64,000 nt of DNA from Bacteroidetes bacterium SCGC AAA795-G10 (GTDB lineage Bacteria > Bacteroidota > Bacteroidia > Flavobacteriales > Flavobacteriaceae): contig QFDA01000001.1 in the NCBI GenBank assembly GCA_003130815.1, positions 138,131-202,130 on the forward strand, in the 5' to 3' direction. Below, one piece after another: positions 9,532-19,025 of this stretch. Both the position numbers and the translations under genes were made by a program. Within the stretch, counting starts at the first letter, position 1, and each line of letters begins with the position of its first letter. The notes under the pieces are model-generated. The model worked only from the letters and a program-made list of their open reading frames with translations, had not been told where the DNA came from and did not search any database.

Positions 9532-12500
9532 CTAAAACTCTTCAAATGCTAGCAGTTTGTTTTGATTTTGAGCTACCAAAATCAAAATTTTACCATTCTT
9601 AAGCCTTAGACTTTTAATCTCTCTAGCATCACCAAAAACATTAAAACCTGAATCTTGTGCGCTTACAACTTTCTCATCTTCATTTTCATCTAAATATAAA
9701 ATGGTACCTTGTAATGCGTCCGTATTCCCTTCAAATGGTGCACCCCCAAAATCATTCCCTACGACAAATACTTTACGTTTATTACCAGCGCCAAAAATAA
9801 GGAAATCATTAATGGGGCCTAACTGGAGTAAATCTGGTAATGAATTAAGTTTATAATTACCTTCACCCAAATTTTCAATCCATTTGGATTCACTGTGTTT
9901 AGCTATCAAAATACTGTCATTATCTATGAATCCTTTTTCTTTGTAATATTCAAAGTTAGCTTTTGAAAATGAATGATAAGAATTGAATTCTTGCCTAAAC
10001 ATAGGGCTTTGTTGGGTTAGATTGTCCCAAAATTGAATTGGGTAAATATCTAATTCGCCTTTGCTGTTTTGTTGGGAATTAAAAATTAAGGGATCAACGC
10101 TACCGTTTTTATCTACATCCTTAGTTGATATATACATTGGGGTTTCTGGAGATAGAGACAGCATGTTATTCTTTCCTAAATTTCCTAAAATATAATCTAG
10201 ATCACCGTCTTGGTCAATGTCAACCTGCTCAATCGCCCTCCAAAGACCTTGAGTATCCTCTAAAGTGTCTGATTCTAATTTTTCAAAACCCTTTACTTTA
10301 TTTAACAATATTGTAACAGGGCTATATTCACCTACAAGAATTATGTCATTTCGCTTATCACCATTGATATCAGTCCATAAAGCATCTGTTAGAATACCAA
10401 ACGAATCTAATGAAGGAATAGTGATATCCGTAACATCTTCAAAAAAACCGTTATTATTTCTTAATAAAAAATTATTGTCAGCTAGTGGATAAGCTCCAGG
10501 TTTGTTATGTCCTCCAACAAACAAATCCAAATCTCCATCATTATCAAAATCAGCTGGTCTAACGATGCAACCATTAACGAGCATCTTTGGGAGTCTGTTT
10601 TGTTGATTTTTGAAATTTCCAAAGCCATCATTGATTAACAATCTATCTTGGTACCACTTAGAGCCAATATCATATTCGTTACCACCAGAAACAAGATAAA
10701 GGTCAAGATCTCCATCTTGATCTGCGTCAAAAAGAGTCATACTTTCAACTTCATATTTTTTATCTTGCTCTTTTTGAAATAAATCTCTCGAAGCGAATTT
10801 ACTGTCGTCACTTTGTATAAAAACCCTAGGTGAAAATGATGATGAACTACCTACTATAAAATCTTCATTGCCGTCACTATTAATATCACCTACTGCAATG
10901 CACGGGCCATTTTGGGACAGTTTGTGTGGTAATAAACGCTGTTTAAAAAAGTCTTGAACGTTTTTTTCGTTGTGAAAATAATTTATGTTGTATTTACTAG
11001 AAACCTCTTTATAAGGAAGAAGTTTTTGTTCTTCCACAAAAGGAAAAATAAGAGAATTAACAGCTAATGCTTCGCTTTGACTGAGTGTTAGTCTTTTATT
11101 AATATCAGGGTTATTTATTTTCGATACAAGTCCGTTTGGCCACAAAATTTCTACAGATACTACATCCTTAAGTTTTCCAAGTCCAAAATACATTATAGGA
11201 TCCGCAGAAGACATATAACCTCGTGATATTTGTTGCTCTTGAAATTGAATTGAATTATCCGAGAGGCGCAAAACAACTTTTGCTCCTAGAGCATCTGGAT
11301 TTAATTTATCTCCTTCAAGCTCAATTTGTAAATAGTTTGGAGGATTTTCTTGTTGGTATAAAATATTTTCAAAAATAAATGCTTTATCATTTATATTATT
11401 TACAACGTAGTCTATATCTCCATCTAAATCAAGATCACTAAAAACAGCTCCGTTGGAAAATGAGGAAATACCTAAGCCCCACTTTTTACTTACATCTTCA
11501 AAAGTTAGGTCACCATTATTCTTGTATGCATAATTAGGTATTTTAACAATAGGTATGGAGTCCAAAAGAGTTGATACCGGAGTGTAAGCACCATAGCTAA
11601 GCCTGTAATTTGCGAAGTCCATATCAGTTATATCTCTTGGGAATCCGTTAGTTATAAACAAATCTCTATTTCCATCATAGTCAAAGTCAGCAAAAAGTGG
11701 TGACCAACTCCAATCTGTTTGGTAAACACCTGAAAATTGTCCTATTTCTGAAAATGGAAGATTTGGTCCATTATTTTTAAATAGCATATTGCGCATATGC
11801 TGGTCTTGATAATCCCATTTTTTGTTCAATACGTTTTGGAAAAAAAAACTTTTAGATATGGTAGTTTTTCTGCGCTCGTGGCTTTCGCCTAGCATATCAA
11901 GAGAAATTAAATCAGTATAGCCGTCATTATTAAAATCTGAGGCATCTGAGCCCATAGAAAATTTACTTTGATGAGACAGGTAGTCTTGGATTTCATTTTT
12001 AAATGTTCCGTTTTTTTGATTTACATACAAAAGATCATTAGTTAGATAATCATTTGTTATGTACAGATCGATCCATTGGTCTTTATTTATGTCAACTGGG
12101 GTAACACTTAAACCAAAACCTTCAAATAATATCCCTGCGTCAAGAGTTATATCACTGAAAGTCCCATCTCCATTATTCTTATAAAATTTGTCATTACTAG
12201 GTGCTGATCCATCAATTATTTTTTTTCTGTAGTTAGTTGGGATAGTCTCGTTTTGTTCATTGTTTAGAACATATAAATCTAAATCACCATCTTTATCATA
12301 ATCAATGAAACATGCCCCCATGGTATTACCGTTATCATCAATTCCAAATTTTTCTGCTTGTTCTTCGAAAACAGGGATGTTTTCTTTATTTAGTCCCTGA
12401 TTTACGTAAAGTCTATTTTTTCTATTATTTGTATTCATGGCTCCGGAAACGTAAACATCCATCCAACCGTCTGAATTTATATCTACAACTGCTGCTCCGG

Positions 12501-12831
12501 TTGACCAAAATCCAGTTGAATTTAATTTTGCACTATCAGTCACATTCTCAAACTTTAAATGACCTTTATTCAAATAAAGCTCATTTGATACCATATTACC
12601 AGTAAAAAATAAATCTGGTAAACCGTCCCTATTAAAGTCAGCTAGTGCGATCCCTCCTCCATTAAAAATATACTCATCCGTAAGTATATTAAAGTCATCT
12701 GTTTCAGTTATTTTATTGTTGAATTCAATACCTGTTTTTTCTGATTTCAATAAAACAAATAGCTTATTTTGTTTTGAACAGGACTGGATTAAAAAAATTA
12801 GTGTGATTAATAAATATTTCTCTTTCATCAT
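9532..12831 (-). CDS. VCBS/FG-GAP repeat lipoprotein with ASPIC/UnbV domain (CRTAC1-like)
   Basis: Large exported protein (1,099 residues) with a lipoprotein signal ending FLIQSC. Calcium-binding FG-GAP/VCBS blades of the form DxNxDGxxDL recur throughout the N-terminal half (DFNRDGLPDLFF, DINSDGWMDVYV, DYDKDGDLDLYV, DFNNDGYTDLIS, DLDLDGDIDYVV). An ASPIC/UnbV segment follows around 500-570 (ALGAKVVLRL, ISRGYMSSADP, FGLGKLKDVVSVEILWPNG). A second propeller follows (DINSDGNEDFIV, DADQDGDLDLYL, DFDNDGDLDLFV, DIDQDGDLDYIL). The architecture is that of the CRTAC1-like family, thought to bind ligands or carbohydrate at the cell surface, but its role here is unknown. The start codon lies only a few bases after a strong terminator behind susD. 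The residues after Cys are not acidic, so surface display is uncertain. Confidence 0.88.
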   Translation of the reverse strand: MMKEKYLLITLIFLIQSCSKQNKLFVLLKSEKTGIEFNNKITETDDFNILTDEYIFNGGGIALADFNRDGLPDLFFTGNMVSNELYLNKGHLKFENVTDSAKLNSTGFWSTGAAVVDINSDGWMDVYVSGAMNTNNRKNRLYVNQGLNKENIPVFEEQAEKFGIDDNGNTMGACFIDYDKDGDLDLYVLNNEQNETIPTNYRKKIIDGSAPSNDKFYKNNGDGTFSDITLDAGILFEGFGLSVTPVDINKDQWIDLYITNDYLTNDLLYVNQKNGTFKNEIQDYLSHQSKFSMGSDASDFNNDGYTDLISLDMLGESHERRKTTISKSFFFQNVLNKKWDYQDQHMRNMLFKNNGPNLPFSEIGQFSGVYQTDWSWSPLFADFDYDGNRDLFITNGFPRDITDMDFANYRLSYGAYTPVSTLLDSIPIVKIPNYAYKNNGDLTFEDVSKKWGLGISSFSNGAVFSDLDLDGDIDYVVNNINDKAFIFENILYQQENPPNYLQIELEGDKLNPDALGAKVVLRLSDNSIQFQEQQISRGYMSSADPIMYFGLGKLKDVVSVEILWPNGLVSKINNPDINKRLTLSQSEALAVNSLIFPFVEEQKLLPYKEVSSKYNINYFHNEKNVQDFFKQRLLPHKLSQNGPCIAVGDINSDGNEDFIVGSSSSFSPRVFIQSDDSKFASRDLFQKEQDKKYEVESMTLFDADQDGDLDLYLVSGGNEYDIGSKWYQDRLLINDGFGNFKNQQNRLPKMLVNGCIVRPADFDNDGDLDLFVGGHNKPGAYPLADNNFLLRNNNGFFEDVTDITIPSLDSFGILTDALWTDINGDKRNDIILVGEYSPVTILLNKVKGFEKLESDTLEDTQGLWRAIEQVDIDQDGDLDYILGNLGKNNMLSLSPETPMYISTKDVDKNGSVDPLIFNSQQNSKGELDIYPIQFWDNLTQQSPMFRQEFNSYHSFSKANFEYYKEKGFIDNDSILIAKHSESKWIENLGEGNYKLNSLPDLLQLGPINDFLIFGAGNKRKVFVVGNDFGGAPFEGNTDALQGTILYLDENEDEKVVSAQDSGFNVFGDAREIKSLRLKNGKILILVAQNQNKLLAFEEF

Positions 12832-12836
12832 ATATC

Positions 12837-12870
12837 AAAAAAAAACCGCGGAGCAAATATACTCCACGGT
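12837..12870 (-). terminator. Rho-independent terminator after susD
   Basis: On the minus strand ACCGTGGAG and CTCCGCGGT form a 9-bp stem (one G-T pair) around an 8-base loop, followed by nine T residues. It lies between the susD stop (12895) and the ATG of the VCBS gene (12831). The T-run ends about five bases before that ATG, so the downstream gene needs read-through or a start signal close to the hairpin. It probably keeps susC/susD transcripts more abundant than the distal genes. Confidence 0.85.
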
Positions 12871-12894
12871 TTTGAACTTTCAAAGATTTAACTA

Positions 12895-14628
12895 CTAGTA
12901 GTTAGGATCTTGTGTTAAAGTTGGCTCACCTTCTGAGAATGATCTATCAATTGCATATGTTGGAATTGGATAGAATTCGTTTTTAGGTGATGTAAAGGAC
13001 TTACCTTGAAGGTAAATTCTGTAACGTGATTCTCTAGATAGGTATTCGTTAAGAACTTGAGCTTGAACACCCCATCTTTGTAAATCAAAGAAACGATTTC
13101 CTTCCATGGCAGTTTCAAGTCTAGTCTCATAACGCACAGCTCTTCTCGCAAGAGCTTGATCTGTCCAAGCTGCAGTATACTCACCAATAACATAGTTAGC
13201 ACCAGGTGCTCCTGTTAAAGAGTAGTCTGCACGAGTTGCACCCTGTGTTGCACCTGGGTTAAAACCGGCTGGATTAGCAGCACGTCTTCTTAGGTCATTA
13301 ATTTGGGCACGAGCATCTTCTAAACGTCCAGCTTCAACATAAGCTTCAGCTAACCAAAGCTTAACGTGTCCTAAACGCATAATTCTAAAGTTGTTTGCAG
13401 AAAGGTTACCCCATCCACCAATACCAAATCCTTCTGGTTCAGCAATGTGCTTTTTAGAAAAATATGGACCTGCATAAGTTAAGTCACGAATGTAATCAAC
13501 TTGCATGATGTGGTGCCTTTTGAACAGCTGTCCTGGACGACCAACAGTGTGGTCAAGTCTTGGGTCAACTCTTGGGTCTCCAATAGGCTCTCCTATATTA
13601 GCTCCAGTAGGATTAGTAATATGAGTAGTTTTCCAAGATTCGTCTAATAATGGTAGTCCATTAGCGTCGGTTTGGAAAAAGTCAACTAAGTCCTGAGGTG
13701 CTTGTAAGAAACCACAACATCCCCAAGGTGCAATATATGGGTGTGCAAGACCAATCTCAGCATTTGATGCATTGGTGTCAGCACTACTAACAGCATACTG
13801 AATTTCAAAAATAGATTCTGAATTGTTTCTAGTAGCTACCAAATAGTTGTCTTCAAATTTGTCGACAAGCGTAAACGGTCCATTGTTAACAATATTCTCC
13901 AAAATTGGAAGTGCTGAAGTGTAGTCACCACTATAGACTAACGCTTTAGCTTGGTAAGCTAATGCAGCCCATTTTGTAGCTCTACCTACCTCTGCTTGAG
14001 TTGCTGGAAGCGCAGCTGCAGCATCCGCAAAGTCTTGGATAATGTTAGCCCAAATCTTCCCTGTATTAGGAACTTTTGAAGCTTCTAGATCATCTAAGCT
14101 AAAGTTAGCTTCGCTAACATACTTAGGAGTTCTATACATTTTCTGCATTTCAAAGTGTTGCCACCCTCTAATGAATTTAGCTTCACCGACAATCTCTGCA
14201 GCTCTAGCCGCATCAATGTCTTCAGCTTCTGCTACACTATTTATAACGTCATTAGCTCTAGCAATACCCCAGTATCCAGATCTCCACTTATCGCGGTTGT
14301 GAACATTAAAAGTGTTAAAGTCATATGTCTCAATAAATGAGTGCTCTGGCTGGTCACCAGCATCAGTTCCTTTTAATGCATTATCAGAAGATATTGCACC
14401 AAAAATCCAGGACCAGGTAGAGTAATACCATGTTCCTCCTCCACTCATTCCGTAACCTGCAAGGGTACGGTAAGCAGAGACAAGTTTCCCTTCAACACCA
14501 TCAGAATTAGCTAAAGCTGGTCCAGAAAGTGAAGCCTGGGGTTCTTTTGTTAAAAATTCTTCATCACAAGCAACTGTAAGAGTTACAATGGCTAGTGAAG
14601 CAAAAAATAGATTTTTCAAATTTTTCAT
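12895..14628 (-). CDS. susD: SusD/RagB-family outer-membrane lipoprotein
   Basis: SusD-like proteins sit on the outer face of the outer membrane as a lid on the SusC transporter and bind the incoming glycan or other ligand. The 577 residues begin with a lipoprotein signal (VTLTVAC) followed directly by DEEF, an acidic stretch that acts as a surface-export signal in this phylum. Typical family features include the N-terminal FLTKEPQASLS, internal TPR-like helices (GEAKFIRGWQHFEMQK, WAALAYQAKALVYSG), and the C-terminal pattern RRAVRYETRLETAMEGNRFFDLQRWG near an ending of FYPIPTYAIDRS. It follows susC by 19 bases and is itself followed by a strong terminator. The symbol denotes the family, not starch specificity. 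Confidence 0.95.
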   Translation of the reverse strand: MKNLKNLFFASLAIVTLTVACDEEFLTKEPQASLSGPALANSDGVEGKLVSAYRTLAGYGMSGGGTWYYSTWSWIFGAISSDNALKGTDAGDQPEHSFIETYDFNTFNVHNRDKWRSGYWGIARANDVINSVAEAEDIDAARAAEIVGEAKFIRGWQHFEMQKMYRTPKYVSEANFSLDDLEASKVPNTGKIWANIIQDFADAAAALPATQAEVGRATKWAALAYQAKALVYSGDYTSALPILENIVNNGPFTLVDKFEDNYLVATRNNSESIFEIQYAVSSADTNASNAEIGLAHPYIAPWGCCGFLQAPQDLVDFFQTDANGLPLLDESWKTTHITNPTGANIGEPIGDPRVDPRLDHTVGRPGQLFKRHHIMQVDYIRDLTYAGPYFSKKHIAEPEGFGIGGWGNLSANNFRIMRLGHVKLWLAEAYVEAGRLEDARAQINDLRRRAANPAGFNPGATQGATRADYSLTGAPGANYVIGEYTAAWTDQALARRAVRYETRLETAMEGNRFFDLQRWGVQAQVLNEYLSRESRYRIYLQGKSFTSPKNEFYPIPTYAIDRSFSEGEPTLTQDPNY

Positions 14629-14647
14629 TTTACAAAATAATTAATTA

Positions 14648-17600
14648 TTAAAATAATGATAGATTCAATCCTACAGTCAGTGTTCGTGAAACCGGCATAA
14701 ATCCTCCGTCGTATCCTAATTGAATATCATTAGTTGTCTGAATTTCTGGGTTTAGACCAGAATAGTTCGTGACAGTTAATAGATTTTGACCTTGGAAATA
14801 TATGTTTCCTCCACTTATACCTAGAGTATCGTTTAATGCGTCACTAAATGTATAAGTAAGTTGTACGTTTCTCAATCTGAAATATGAACCGTCTTCAATT
14901 AGATAAGAAGAAGTTCTACTACTAATCTGATCGTTTGCATCCATAATAGGAGACGTAGCATCAGGGTTTGCAGCTGTCCATTGTGATCTTGGAGCTGACG
15001 GGTTGCTTGGTTGCCAAGCATCGTTAAGTGCTCTTGTAGATCTATTACCCTGGAATGTGTTGAAGTCAGCAAAGTATCTTACGTAATTGTAGATATCGTT
15101 TCCTTGTACTCCATTTCCAAAGACAGTCAAATTGATATTTTTATAAGTTAAACTCAAGTTTATACCATATGTAAAGTCAGGGTGTGGATTACCGATAACA
15201 GTTCTGTCATCGTCATTAATCTCACCATCATTGTTAACATCAGCATACTTGAATTTACCGGGTGCGTTATATCCTGTTGAACCATAAGGTGCGTGAGCAT
15301 CAGCTTCAGCTTGAGATTGGAAGATACCTTCCACTTCAAAACCATATAGTGAAGATATTGGATCACCTACTTGAGTAACAGTTAGGGCAGGAACCCTTCT
15401 GTTAGATCCAAAGATTGGTGTAGAAAATTCATCTAAAGCAAGTATTTCATTTCTATAAGTAGAAATGTTACCTGTAACAGATAAGTTAAGATCACCAAAG
15501 TTGTCATCATACGTAAGTCCAAAATCAATACCCTCGTTATACATCTCACCAATGTTAACTGCTGGAGCACTTGCGTCACCTGCAGAATAGATAACTGGTA
15601 CAGTAAGAAGTAAGTCAGTAGTAGTTCTGTTCCATAAGTCTAATTCAACAAATAGTTTTTGACCTCCTAATGCTGCATCCAAACCAATATTGTTTGAAAG
15701 AGTTGCTTCCCATTTTGCAGCAGGGTTACCAAAGGTAGATGGGTCGTAACCAAGCGTTGCCGCTGAAGAACTACCATCAATTGGGTAACCTGAGTTATAA
15801 GAAGAAGATCTAAACTGAGTATAGGCATTATAGTCTCCAATCTCTTGGTTACCAGTTTTACCCCATCCATATCTAATTTTAAGATCGTCTATAAAAGATA
15901 TTCCAGACATAAAGTCTTCTTCAGATAGCCTCCAACCAACACTAAACGCTGGGAAAAATGCACTGTTTGTCGCTTGTCTAAATCTTGAAGATTGGTCATT
16001 ACGAACAGTTACTGTAGCAAGATATTTCTCATTGTACTGATAGTTAGCTTGAGCAAACTGTGACCATAAAGAAAAGTCTTTAGAAATATTACCAAAGTTT
16101 GCAGCAGTACCTTGGTTACCAAGGTCTAGATAACTAATAATAGAAGTAGTTTCAAATGGGAATCTTTGTCTTGAAGCACCGAAGTATTCTGAGAAACCTT
16201 GAATCGCCTCAACACCAGCATAAGCACTAATGTCGTGAACATCAGCAATAACTTTAGACCAAGATAGAGTATTTGTAAATGTCCACTCATATCCCCAGCT
16301 TTGTTCTGCTCTAGAACTATTTATAAAGTTACCTTCAACATATTCAGGTTGAGGTCTTCCAATATCAAGACGTCTGCTTGTAGTAACGTCAGCACCAAAG
16401 CTTGATCTCAATTTGAAATCATCAGCAATTGTTAATTGTGCATAAGCATTACCAAACATTCTAGCTCTTCTAACTCTGTCGTCTTGGTTTCTAGACTGAG
16501 AAGCGTAAGGGTTAAAGTTGTTACCAAGGTTTAGACCCCTAGAACCAGCAAAGTTTCCGGCAATATCATAATTAGGAAGAAGTGGGTGGTGCTTGTATGA
16601 ACCAGAAACAGCATTTTGCTCGCCGTCGTTTCCATAACCACCTTTTCTGTTATCAAGGTTTAATGATAAGTTTTCACCAACTTCTAATTTACCTCCAAAT
16701 GTCTTAGTAGAAGAGTTTACACGAAGTGTAGCTCTCTCATATCCTTGATACTTAATTACAGCATCTTGTTTGAAATAAGAAGCACTAAATGCATATTGAG
16801 AATTCTCATTAGCACCACTTGCGTCTATTTGATGTTGTAGGATTGGAGCGTTATTATTTGTCAATAACTCCCACCAGTTAGTATCAGCTGATCTAGTGAT
16901 CGCATATATATTGTCTGGAGTTAATGAGTAAAGAGATTCGTCAACTGAACTAGCTCCACTAGGGAAAACATAGTTAGGTATAGTAATCTGTGGATTTTCT
17001 GGTGTTCCGCTAAATCCATACTGACCGTGAGAAGGAGTTTTACCTGCATAGTAGTCAGCTAAATATAGGTACTCTCCTAAGCCTTGTGCATCAAGCGCTT
17101 CAACGTCCTTCTCTGGATTTTGCCAACCGTAGAAAGTACTGTAACGGATTGTTGGAGAACCAATTTTACCTTTTTTAGTTGTAATGATGATTACACCATT
17201 CGCCGCACGAGAACCATAAATAGAAGCCGCAGACGCATCTTTAAGAATTTGTAAAGATTCAATATCTTGCGGGTTAAGGTTACCTTGAGACTTAGATGGT
17301 ACACCATCAATAACGTAAAGTGGTTCGTTGTTTCCAGTTGTTCCGAAACCACGGATACGAACTGTAGCTTCACCACCGGGTGTTGCATCACTTACAATAG
17401 AAATACCAGACGCTCTACCTTGCATTTGCTGCGAAAATGTTGTCGCAGGAACTGCAGTAAGGTCATCAGCTTCTATTGTTGATACTGCTCCGGTAATGTC
17501 TCTTTTAGATTGCGTACCATAACCAGTAGTTACGACAACTTCGTCTAAAAGATTACCTAGAGCCATTGTTATGGTTAAATTATCACCATCAACTGCAACT

Positions 17601-17842
17601 TCTTGAGTCTCATAACCAACAAAAGAAACAATCAGGATATCTCCTTGGGCTGCTTCGATTGAAAAGTTACCGTCAAAATCAGTTGTGGCGAAATCATTTG
17701 TCCCCTGAACTAGTACAGTAGCACCAGGAAGTGGACCGTCATCGCTCGTTACGACTCCCGTAACTGTTTGAGCGAAAATTCCCACACTCAACATAAAAGC
17801 GAAGAAGAATGAGAATTTCTTAAAGAACTCTTTTTTCATCAT
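14648..17842 (-). CDS. susC: SusC/RagA-family TonB-linked outer-membrane transporter
   Basis: TonB-dependent beta-barrel that pulls ligands captured by its SusD partner into the periplasm. The 1,064 residues start with a signal peptide ending SVGIFAQ, then a CarboxypepD_reg-like domain (TVTGVVTSDDGPLPGATVLV...FVGYETQEV) and the SusC plug signature DEVVVTTGYGTQSKRDITGAVS. The plug ends in GSRAANGVIIITTKKG, and the C-terminal barrel strands finish with SRTLTVGLNLSLF. It is the first gene of the uptake operon, preceded by a 236-base gap after queG. No sigma/anti-sigma pair or hybrid sensor adjoins it, so its regulator must be elsewhere. No glycoside hydrolase or sulfatase is nearby, so the substrate may not be a typical polysaccharide. 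Confidence 0.96.
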   Translation of the reverse strand: MMKKEFFKKFSFFFAFMLSVGIFAQTVTGVVTSDDGPLPGATVLVQGTNDFATTDFDGNFSIEAAQGDILIVSFVGYETQEVAVDGDNLTITMALGNLLDEVVVTTGYGTQSKRDITGAVSTIEADDLTAVPATTFSQQMQGRASGISIVSDATPGGEATVRIRGFGTTGNNEPLYVIDGVPSKSQGNLNPQDIESLQILKDASAASIYGSRAANGVIIITTKKGKIGSPTIRYSTFYGWQNPEKDVEALDAQGLGEYLYLADYYAGKTPSHGQYGFSGTPENPQITIPNYVFPSGASSVDESLYSLTPDNIYAITRSADTNWWELLTNNNAPILQHQIDASGANENSQYAFSASYFKQDAVIKYQGYERATLRVNSSTKTFGGKLEVGENLSLNLDNRKGGYGNDGEQNAVSGSYKHHPLLPNYDIAGNFAGSRGLNLGNNFNPYASQSRNQDDRVRRARMFGNAYAQLTIADDFKLRSSFGADVTTSRRLDIGRPQPEYVEGNFINSSRAEQSWGYEWTFTNTLSWSKVIADVHDISAYAGVEAIQGFSEYFGASRQRFPFETTSIISYLDLGNQGTAANFGNISKDFSLWSQFAQANYQYNEKYLATVTVRNDQSSRFRQATNSAFFPAFSVGWRLSEEDFMSGISFIDDLKIRYGWGKTGNQEIGDYNAYTQFRSSSYNSGYPIDGSSSAATLGYDPSTFGNPAAKWEATLSNNIGLDAALGGQKLFVELDLWNRTTTDLLLTVPVIYSAGDASAPAVNIGEMYNEGIDFGLTYDDNFGDLNLSVTGNISTYRNEILALDEFSTPIFGSNRRVPALTVTQVGDPISSLYGFEVEGIFQSQAEADAHAPYGSTGYNAPGKFKYADVNNDGEINDDDRTVIGNPHPDFTYGINLSLTYKNINLTVFGNGVQGNDIYNYVRYFADFNTFQGNRSTRALNDAWQPSNPSAPRSQWTAANPDATSPIMDANDQISSRTSSYLIEDGSYFRLRNVQLTYTFSDALNDTLGISGGNIYFQGQNLLTVTNYSGLNPEIQTTNDIQLGYDGGFMPVSRTLTVGLNLSLF

Positions 17843-17895
17843 TTGGTTTTAAATTATTTTTAATTAATTCTTTTTGATTTCGTTTAATCAACCTA

Positions 17896-17903
17896 CAATT
17901 ATA
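17896..17903 (-). promoter_or_regulatory. Weak candidate -7 element (TATAATTG) upstream of susC
   Basis: One mismatch from TAnnTTTG, about 54 bases before the susC ATG in the 236-base gap after queG (17843-18078). There is no convincing TTG at -33. The rest of the gap is AT-rich with no strong hairpin or open frame. Confidence 0.25.
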
Positions 17904-18078
17904 GTAATGTTTTTTTTAATTTCTTAATATTTTGTTAAGAAAATGACGATATCACATATTTTAGGGGTTTTGTTTAAGAATTTATATTTCCTGATAAACA
18001 ATCAGACTTTTACACGGTTTCTAAAATATGATATGATGTGCTTTAATTTCAAGATTTTGATATTTTGAGCTTAAATGG

Positions 18079-19008
18079 CTAGCTTTTAAGAAATTTGATG
18101 TTTCGCTTAAGCCCATCAAATTTTGTCCTTTTGATAGCACTATTTTTAAACACCTTGTCAAAAACCTCCTCTGTAATCTCACTCCATTCATTCTTTGTCA
18201 TTTTTAAAAGTTCTTCTTTCGGAGTAAAAGATTCTTCCTCATGCTCATTTGCAAATCGATTCCAAGGACATACAGTCTGACAAACATCACATCCAAAAGC
18301 CCAATTATCCATTTTATCTTTAAATTCATTTGGTATTTGATCCTTAAGCTCTATTGTAAGATAGGAAATACACTTACTACCATCAATTTGATAAGGTGCT
18401 ATTAAGGCTTCGGTAGGACATGCATCAATGCATTTAGTACAACTCCCACAATGGTCAGTGGTTGGGCTGTCATATTCTAATTCTAAGTCGACAATTACTT
18501 CTGCAATAAAGAAAAAAGAACCTGTTTTTTTTGAAATTAGATTTGTATTCTTCCCTATCCAACCTAAACCACTTTTTGAGGCCCAAGCCTTTTCCATAAT
18601 AGGTGCTGAATCAACAAATACTCTTCCTCCAACATCACCAATCTCACTTTTAATGTAATTCATCAATTCTTTCAATTTTCTTTTAATAACAAAATGATAA
18701 TCCTCTCCAAATGCATATGTTGAAACTTTTGGTGATTGGTTATCCTCCTGTTTTTTATTGGTATAATAATTAAAAAGAAGAGAAATGACACTTTTTGAAT
18801 CTGGAACTAGTAGTCTTGGGTCGAGTCTTTTATCAAAGTTTCTTTCCATGTATGCCATTTTTCCATTAAGGTTTTGATTTAACCATTTTTCTAATCGAGG
18901 TGCTTCCTCTTCCAAAAAATCAGCTTTTGAAATTCCACAAGAAATAAAACCAAGTTCTTTAGCTTTATCTTTGATTAGTTTTGTGTTGTTTTGGATGTTT
19001 GAATCCAT
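18079..19008 (-). CDS. queG: Epoxyqueuosine reductase QueG
   Basis: Catalyses the last step of queuosine tRNA-modification synthesis, reducing epoxyqueuosine to queuosine in a cobalamin-dependent reaction with two [4Fe-4S] clusters. The cluster ligands are clear: [12 protein letters not shown] and, further on, [11 protein letters not shown]. The N-terminal DUF1730 region contains [19 protein letters not shown]. Its 309 residues match the short QueG form. It follows ruvB by 17 bases on the same strand, so the two are probably co-transcribed. The last gene before the susC promoter gap. Confidence 0.95.
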   Translation of the reverse strand: MDSNIQNNTKLIKDKAKELGFISCGISKADFLEEEAPRLEKWLNQNLNGKMAYMERNFDKRLDPRLLVPDSKSVISLLFNYYTNKKQEDNQSPKVSTYAFGEDYHFVIKRKLKELMNYIKSEIGDVGGRVFVDSAPIMEKAWASKSGLGWIGKNTNLISKKTGSFFFIAEVIVDLELEYDSPTTDHCGSCTKCIDACPTEALIAPYQIDGSKCISYLTIELKDQIPNEFKDKMDNWAFGCDVCQTVCPWNRFANEHEEESFTPKEELLKMTKNEWSEITEEVFDKVFKNSAIKRTKFDGLKRNIKFLKS

Positions 19009-19025
19009 AAATAATATTTGGATCT

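Noticed and set aside
10125-10492. Plus-strand small frames inside the VCBS gene
   Set aside because: Shadows of the repetitive FG-GAP coding sequence. The DNA-level similarity between blades comes from the protein repeats and is not a separate repeat element.
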